Assembly: GCA_038040195.1 (NCBI GenBank)
Contig: JBBPIR010000003.1
Coordinates: 44,765-108,764 of the forward strand
Origin: Chloroflexota bacterium
GTDB lineage: Bacteria > Chloroflexota > Limnocylindria > QHBO01
Length of the DNA stretch: 64,000 nucleotides
Reading direction: 5' to 3'
Part shown: positions 61,050 to 64,000 of the stretch, in pieces
Layout of the letters: each line of letters opens with the position of its first letter
Position numbering within the stretch: position 1 is the first letter of the stretch
The notes under the pieces: generated by a model
Databases searched by the model: none
What the model saw: the letters and a program-made list of their open reading frames with translations, nothing else
Told to the model about the DNA's origin: nothing
Translations under genes and position numbers: made by a program

Positions 61050-62176
61050 CCGGCCCAGCGGCCATGAACGGGGCGTTGGTCCAGGTCGAGCACCTGTCGG
61101 AGTTCTTCCCCCTGCGTGGCGGCCTCCTCCAGCGCAAGGTGGGGGACGTGAAGGCGGTCGACGACGTCAGCTTCGAGATTCAACGCGGCGAAACACTGGG
61201 CCTGGTGGGGGAGTCGGGCTGCGGCAAGACCACGGTGGGTCGGACCCTGCTGCGGCTGATCGAGCCCACCGGCGGTCGGATCGTGTTCGACGGAACGGAC
61301 ATCACCGACCTGAAGGGCAGCGACCTGAAACCGTACCGACGCCGGATGCAGATCGTGTTCCAGGACCCGTATGCGTCCCTCGACCCCCGGTCGCCTATCG
61401 CGAGCGCCATCGGGGAGGGGCTCCGCATCCACGGCATCGGGAACGCAAGAGAGCGGGCCGACAAGGTCGCCCGCATGATGGAGCTGGTTGGCCTCCAGCC
61501 CTACCACGCCCGGCGCTACCCGCACGAGTTCTCGGGCGGTCAGCGGCAGCGGATCGGGATCGCGCGGGCCCTGGTCCTGGAGCCGGACCTGCTGGTCTGT
61601 GACGAGCCGGTCAGCGCCCTGGACGTCAGCATCCAGGCCCAGGTCTTGAACCTGCTCCGCGACCTCCAGCGCCGCCTGAGCCTGACGTACCTGTTCATCG
61701 CCCACAACATGGGCGTGGTCGAGCACATCAGCGATCGGGTGGCGGTCATGTACCTCGGCGCCCTGGTCGAGGTCGCCGGCTCGGTGGACATCTATCGCGT
61801 GCCGGTCCATCCCTACACCATCGCGTTGCTGTCGGCGGTGCCGGTGGCCCGACCGGCGGATCGCGCCACGCGGCGGCGGATCATCCTGCGCGGGGACGTC
61901 CCGTCGCCGGTCAACCCCCCGTCGGGGTGCCGATTCCATACCCGCTGCTGGCTGCGGACCCAGCTCGGCAACCCCGATCGCTGCGCCACCGAGCGACCCG
62001 AGCTGCGGACCGTCGGCGGCGGCCATCAGGTCGCTTGCCACTACGCCGAGGAGCTGCTCGAACCGACCAACCGTCAGCGGCGGATCGCGGCCGCCGCCGC
62101 CGGGAGCTCGGGCCTGGCCTCGGCCGAGGCGGCCGACGAAGCGGCGCCCGTCCCGACCGAGGCGCCGGTCGGCTAG
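61046..62176 (+). CDS. Peptide ABC transporter ATP-binding protein (DppF type), second cassette
   Basis: 376 residues from GTG 61046 (GTGA overlap). [26 protein letters not shown], Walker [81 protein letters not shown] (His-Asn in the H-loop where Asp is more common). C-terminal [25 protein letters not shown]. An Ala-rich tail of about 30 residues ends the protein. Confidence 0.93.
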   Translation: MTGPAAMNGALVQVEHLSEFFPLRGGLLQRKVGDVKAVDDVSFEIQRGETLGLVGESGCGKTTVGRTLLRLIEPTGGRIVFDGTDITDLKGSDLKPYRRRMQIVFQDPYASLDPRSPIASAIGEGLRIHGIGNARERADKVARMMELVGLQPYHARRYPHEFSGGQRQRIGIARALVLEPDLLVCDEPVSALDVSIQAQVLNLLRDLQRRLSLTYLFIAHNMGVVEHISDRVAVMYLGALVEVAGSVDIYRVPVHPYTIALLSAVPVARPADRATRRRIILRGDVPSPVNPPSGCRFHTRCWLRTQLGNPDRCATERPELRTVGGGHQVACHYAEELLEPTNRQRRIAAAAAGSSGLASAEAADEAAPVPTEAPVG

Positions 62177-62179
62177 GCT
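62174..62179 (+). promoter_or_regulatory. -10 box 7 nt before the nitrilase-fold gene (leaderless-type promoter)
   Basis: TAGGCT overlaps the stop of the ATPase gene; then TGGCGAC, then GTG 62187. Confidence 0.4.
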
Positions 62180-62186
62180 TGGCGAC

Positions 62187-63077
62187 GTGGAGGTCCGCGT
62201 CGCCCTGGCCCAGGTGGCACCCCACCTTGGTGAGGTGGCGGCCAACCTCGAGATGGCCGCGGAGCGGGCCCGGGCCGCGGCGGCCGAGGGCGCGGACCTG
62301 GTCGTGTTCCCGGAGCTGGCGCTCACCGGGTACCTGCTGAGCGATCTCGTCCCCGAGGTGGCCATGCCAGCCAGCGACCCGCGTCTGGCCGCCGTGTCGC
62401 GCGAAACACCCGGAATACTGGTGGCCATCGGCTTCGTGGAGGAGACGGCTGAGCATCGGTATGCCAACACTGCCGCCCTCCTGCGCGACGGCGAGCTGGT
62501 GGGGCTCCACCGCAAGGTCTACCAGCCCACCTACGGGATGTTCGACGAGGGCCGCTTCACCCGCCCCGGCGACCGGATCCGGACCACCGAAGTCGGCGAG
62601 CCGCTGGGTCGGGTGGGCATCAGCATCTGCGAGGACTTCTGGCACCCGTCGCTGCCCCTGCTCCAGGCCCAGGACGGAGCCGCACTCCTCATCAACCTGG
62701 CGGCCGGCCCCGCTCGCGCCCCGGGGAGTGCCGCCGGCCTGGCGGCCATCGCCGGCTGGCACAAGATGCAGGAGACGTACGCCCTGCTGGGAACGGTGGC
62801 GGTCGCATTCTGCAACCGGGTCGGCAACGAGGAGGGGCTGACCTTCTGGGGCGGCTCACGGCTGATCGGCCCCGGCGGGGGAGTGCTGGCCGAGGCTCCG
62901 CTGTACGAGGAGGCGCTGGTGGTCGGCAGTTTCGACACAGACGACCTGCGGATGCAGCGCTACCAGCTCCCCATCCTGGCCGACGAGCGGCTGGAGCTGA
63001 CCCGTCGCGAGTTGGACCGCATCATCGCCGATCGTGCCGGTCTCGAAGCGCCGGCCGAGGCCGCCGCAGAGGGATGA
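62187..63077 (+). CDS. Carbon-nitrogen hydrolase (nitrilase fold), putative glutaminase partner of NadE
   Basis: 296 residues with the complete Glu-Lys-Cys triad: Glu43 in VVFPELALTGYLL, Lys110 in LHRKVYQPTYGMFDEGRF and Cys148 in VGISICEDFWHPS. These segments match the glutaminase domain of glutamine-dependent NAD synthetases, and the gene is translationally coupled (4-bp overlap) to a NadE that lacks such a domain. I infer that it supplies ammonia to NadE. A free-standing amidase acting on another substrate is the alternative. Confidence 0.88.
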   Translation: MEVRVALAQVAPHLGEVAANLEMAAERARAAAAEGADLVVFPELALTGYLLSDLVPEVAMPASDPRLAAVSRETPGILVAIGFVEETAEHRYANTAALLRDGELVGLHRKVYQPTYGMFDEGRFTRPGDRIRTTEVGEPLGRVGISICEDFWHPSLPLLQAQDGAALLINLAAGPARAPGSAAGLAAIAGWHKMQETYALLGTVAVAFCNRVGNEEGLTFWGGSRLIGPGGGVLAEAPLYEEALVVGSFDTDDLRMQRYQLPILADERLELTRRELDRIIADRAGLEAPAEAAAEG

Positions 63078-63949
63078 GCCCGGCGTCCGCGCCCGAGACG
63101 GCGCCGCTCCCACAGATTGACGCCCCCCAGGTCGTATCGGTCATCATCGGTTTCATCCGGCGCCAGCTCGAGCAGACCGGCTTCGGGCGCCTGGTGGTCG
63201 GGGTCTCGGGTGGGGTGGACAGCGCCACGGTCGCCCACCTGGCCGTCCGGGCGCTGGGCCCGGCCAATGTCTTGGCGGTCCGGATGCCATTTCGCAGCAG
63301 CGCTGCCGAATCAGAGACCGATGCGCTGCGCGTGGTCGAGGGCCTGGGCTGCGACTCACAGCGGGTGGACATCACGCCCATGGCCGAACCGATGCTGACC
63401 CTGATCGGTGACGGCGACGAGGCCGACGTCCGCGTCCGGCGCGGGAACGTCCTGGCCCGCCTGCGGATGATGGTCCTGTACGACCGCTCGGCCGCGTTCG
63501 ACGCCCTGGTGTGCGGGACCTCGAACAAGACCGAGGCCCTGCTCGGGTACGGGACCCTGCACGGCGACATGGCGGCTGCCATCCAGCCCATCGGCGACCT
63601 GTACAAGAGCCAGCTGCGGGCCGTGGCGACCGAGCTGGGCGTGGCGCCTGAGATCGTCGCCAAGCCGCCATCGGCCGATCTGTGGCCGGGACAGACCGAT
63701 GAGGGTGAGCTGGGCGCCACGTACGACGACCTGGACCGCATCCTGTACGCCCTGGTGGACCGTCGCTGGACCGTGGAGCGCTGCGTAGGTGCGGGCCTGG
63801 ACGAGGCGCTCGTACGTTGGACTGCCGAGCGGGTCGCGCGATACGAGTTCAAGCGTCAGACGCCGCCGGTGGCCAAGGTCAGCCTCCGCACGCCGGGGAT
63901 CGATCACCTCTACCCGCGCCGGCGCCCCGGTTCGCGACGCCGGGCCTGA
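63074..63949 (+). CDS. nadE: NAD+ synthetase, ammonia-using catalytic subunit
   Basis: Amidation of nicotinate adenine dinucleotide to NAD+. 291 residues of the adenine-alpha-hydrolase fold: P-loop SGGVDS (45-50), RVRRGNVLARLRMMVLYDRS, VCGTSNKTEALLGYGTLHGD, PIGDLYKSQLRAVATELG and the C-terminal KPPSADLWPGQTDEGELG. No glutaminase domain is attached; the preceding nitrilase-fold gene overlaps by 4 bp. The Arg-rich tail (YPRRRPGSRRR) is unusual. Confidence 0.94.
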   Translation: MSPASAPETAPLPQIDAPQVVSVIIGFIRRQLEQTGFGRLVVGVSGGVDSATVAHLAVRALGPANVLAVRMPFRSSAAESETDALRVVEGLGCDSQRVDITPMAEPMLTLIGDGDEADVRVRRGNVLARLRMMVLYDRSAAFDALVCGTSNKTEALLGYGTLHGDMAAAIQPIGDLYKSQLRAVATELGVAPEIVAKPPSADLWPGQTDEGELGATYDDLDRILYALVDRRWTVERCVGAGLDEALVRWTAERVARYEFKRQTPPVAKVSLRTPGIDHLYPRRRPGSRRRA

Positions 63950-63954
63950 GCCGG

Positions 63955-64000
63955 ATGGCCGGACGGCTGCTGGTCGTCGGGACGCCGATCGGCAATCTCG
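63955..64000 (+). CDS. rsmI: 16S rRNA 2'-O-methyltransferase RsmI, first 15 codons only
   Basis: ATG 63955 opens MAGRLLVVGTPIGNL, the very characteristic N-terminus of RsmI (tetrapyrrole methylase fold), which 2'-O-methylates C1402 of 16S rRNA. The gene is cut by the window end. It would modify the same nucleotide as RsmH at 23637. Confidence 0.8.
   Translation, partial: MAGRLLVVGTPIGNL

Overview
The window is a contiguous piece of a very G+C-rich bacterial chromosome with almost no spacer DNA, many GTG starts and many 4-bp ATGA/GTGA gene overlaps. There are no phage genes, insertion sequences or CRISPR. A Chloroflexota bacterium (Limnocylindria/Ellin6529-like) is my best guess. It rests on the complete dcw cluster with a small-basic-protein gene, the CPxLGL-type cysteine protein, the lipoprotein peptide transporters and the absence of outer-membrane genes. 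This is inference; no 16S or other taxonomic marker is present. Several genes have a TANNNT -10 box only 6-10 nt before the start codon, which suggests frequent leaderless transcription.

Region by region. 1-2200: the primary sigma factor (left end possibly cut) with a Lys/Ala/Pro repeat tail, then tRNA-Asn. 2200-6950: a loose set of single genes: two VOC-fold proteins, a decayed GlsB-like gene, an XRE regulator with a 34-bp dyad operator, proline dehydrogenase, a lipoprotein and three uncharacterised proteins. 6952-8764: parB and parA on the minus strand, with DnaA-box-like sites upstream, then tRNA-Met. 8945-21023: a carbon-metabolism island running from propionyl-CoA to fumarate: acyl-CoA carboxylase (beta, biotin carboxylase, biotin carrier), methylmalonyl-CoA mutase catalytic subunit, epimerase, succinyl-CoA synthetase (opposite strand), NAD-type isocitrate dehydrogenase and sdhCDAB. 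21020-21749: an RNase HI-type gene directly followed by RNase P RNA.

22101-40482: a membrane-anchored cysteine protein, then the dcw cluster in near-canonical order: mraZ, rsmH, a small unknown gene, ftsL-like, ftsI, murF, mraY, murD, ftsW, murG, murB, ddl, ftsQ, sbp, ftsA, ftsZ, then yggS and yggT. mraZ has a good promoter and a 10-bp-periodic MraZ operator. 40536-43939: tRNA-Val, an MFS exporter, a GT4 glycosyltransferase and a Nudix hydrolase. 43936-48441: the glycine cleavage genes gcvT-gcvH-gcvPA-gcvPB. 48482-49650: an ECF sigma factor and its zinc anti-sigma factor.

50028-62176: two complete oligopeptide ABC transporter cassettes (SBP, two permeases, two ATPases each) in tandem. The second SBP appears to be a natural circular permutation of the family fold, which I consider the most unusual item here. 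62187-64000: a nitrilase-fold putative glutaminase coupled to nadE (a split NAD synthetase), then the first codons of rsmI, cut by the window end.
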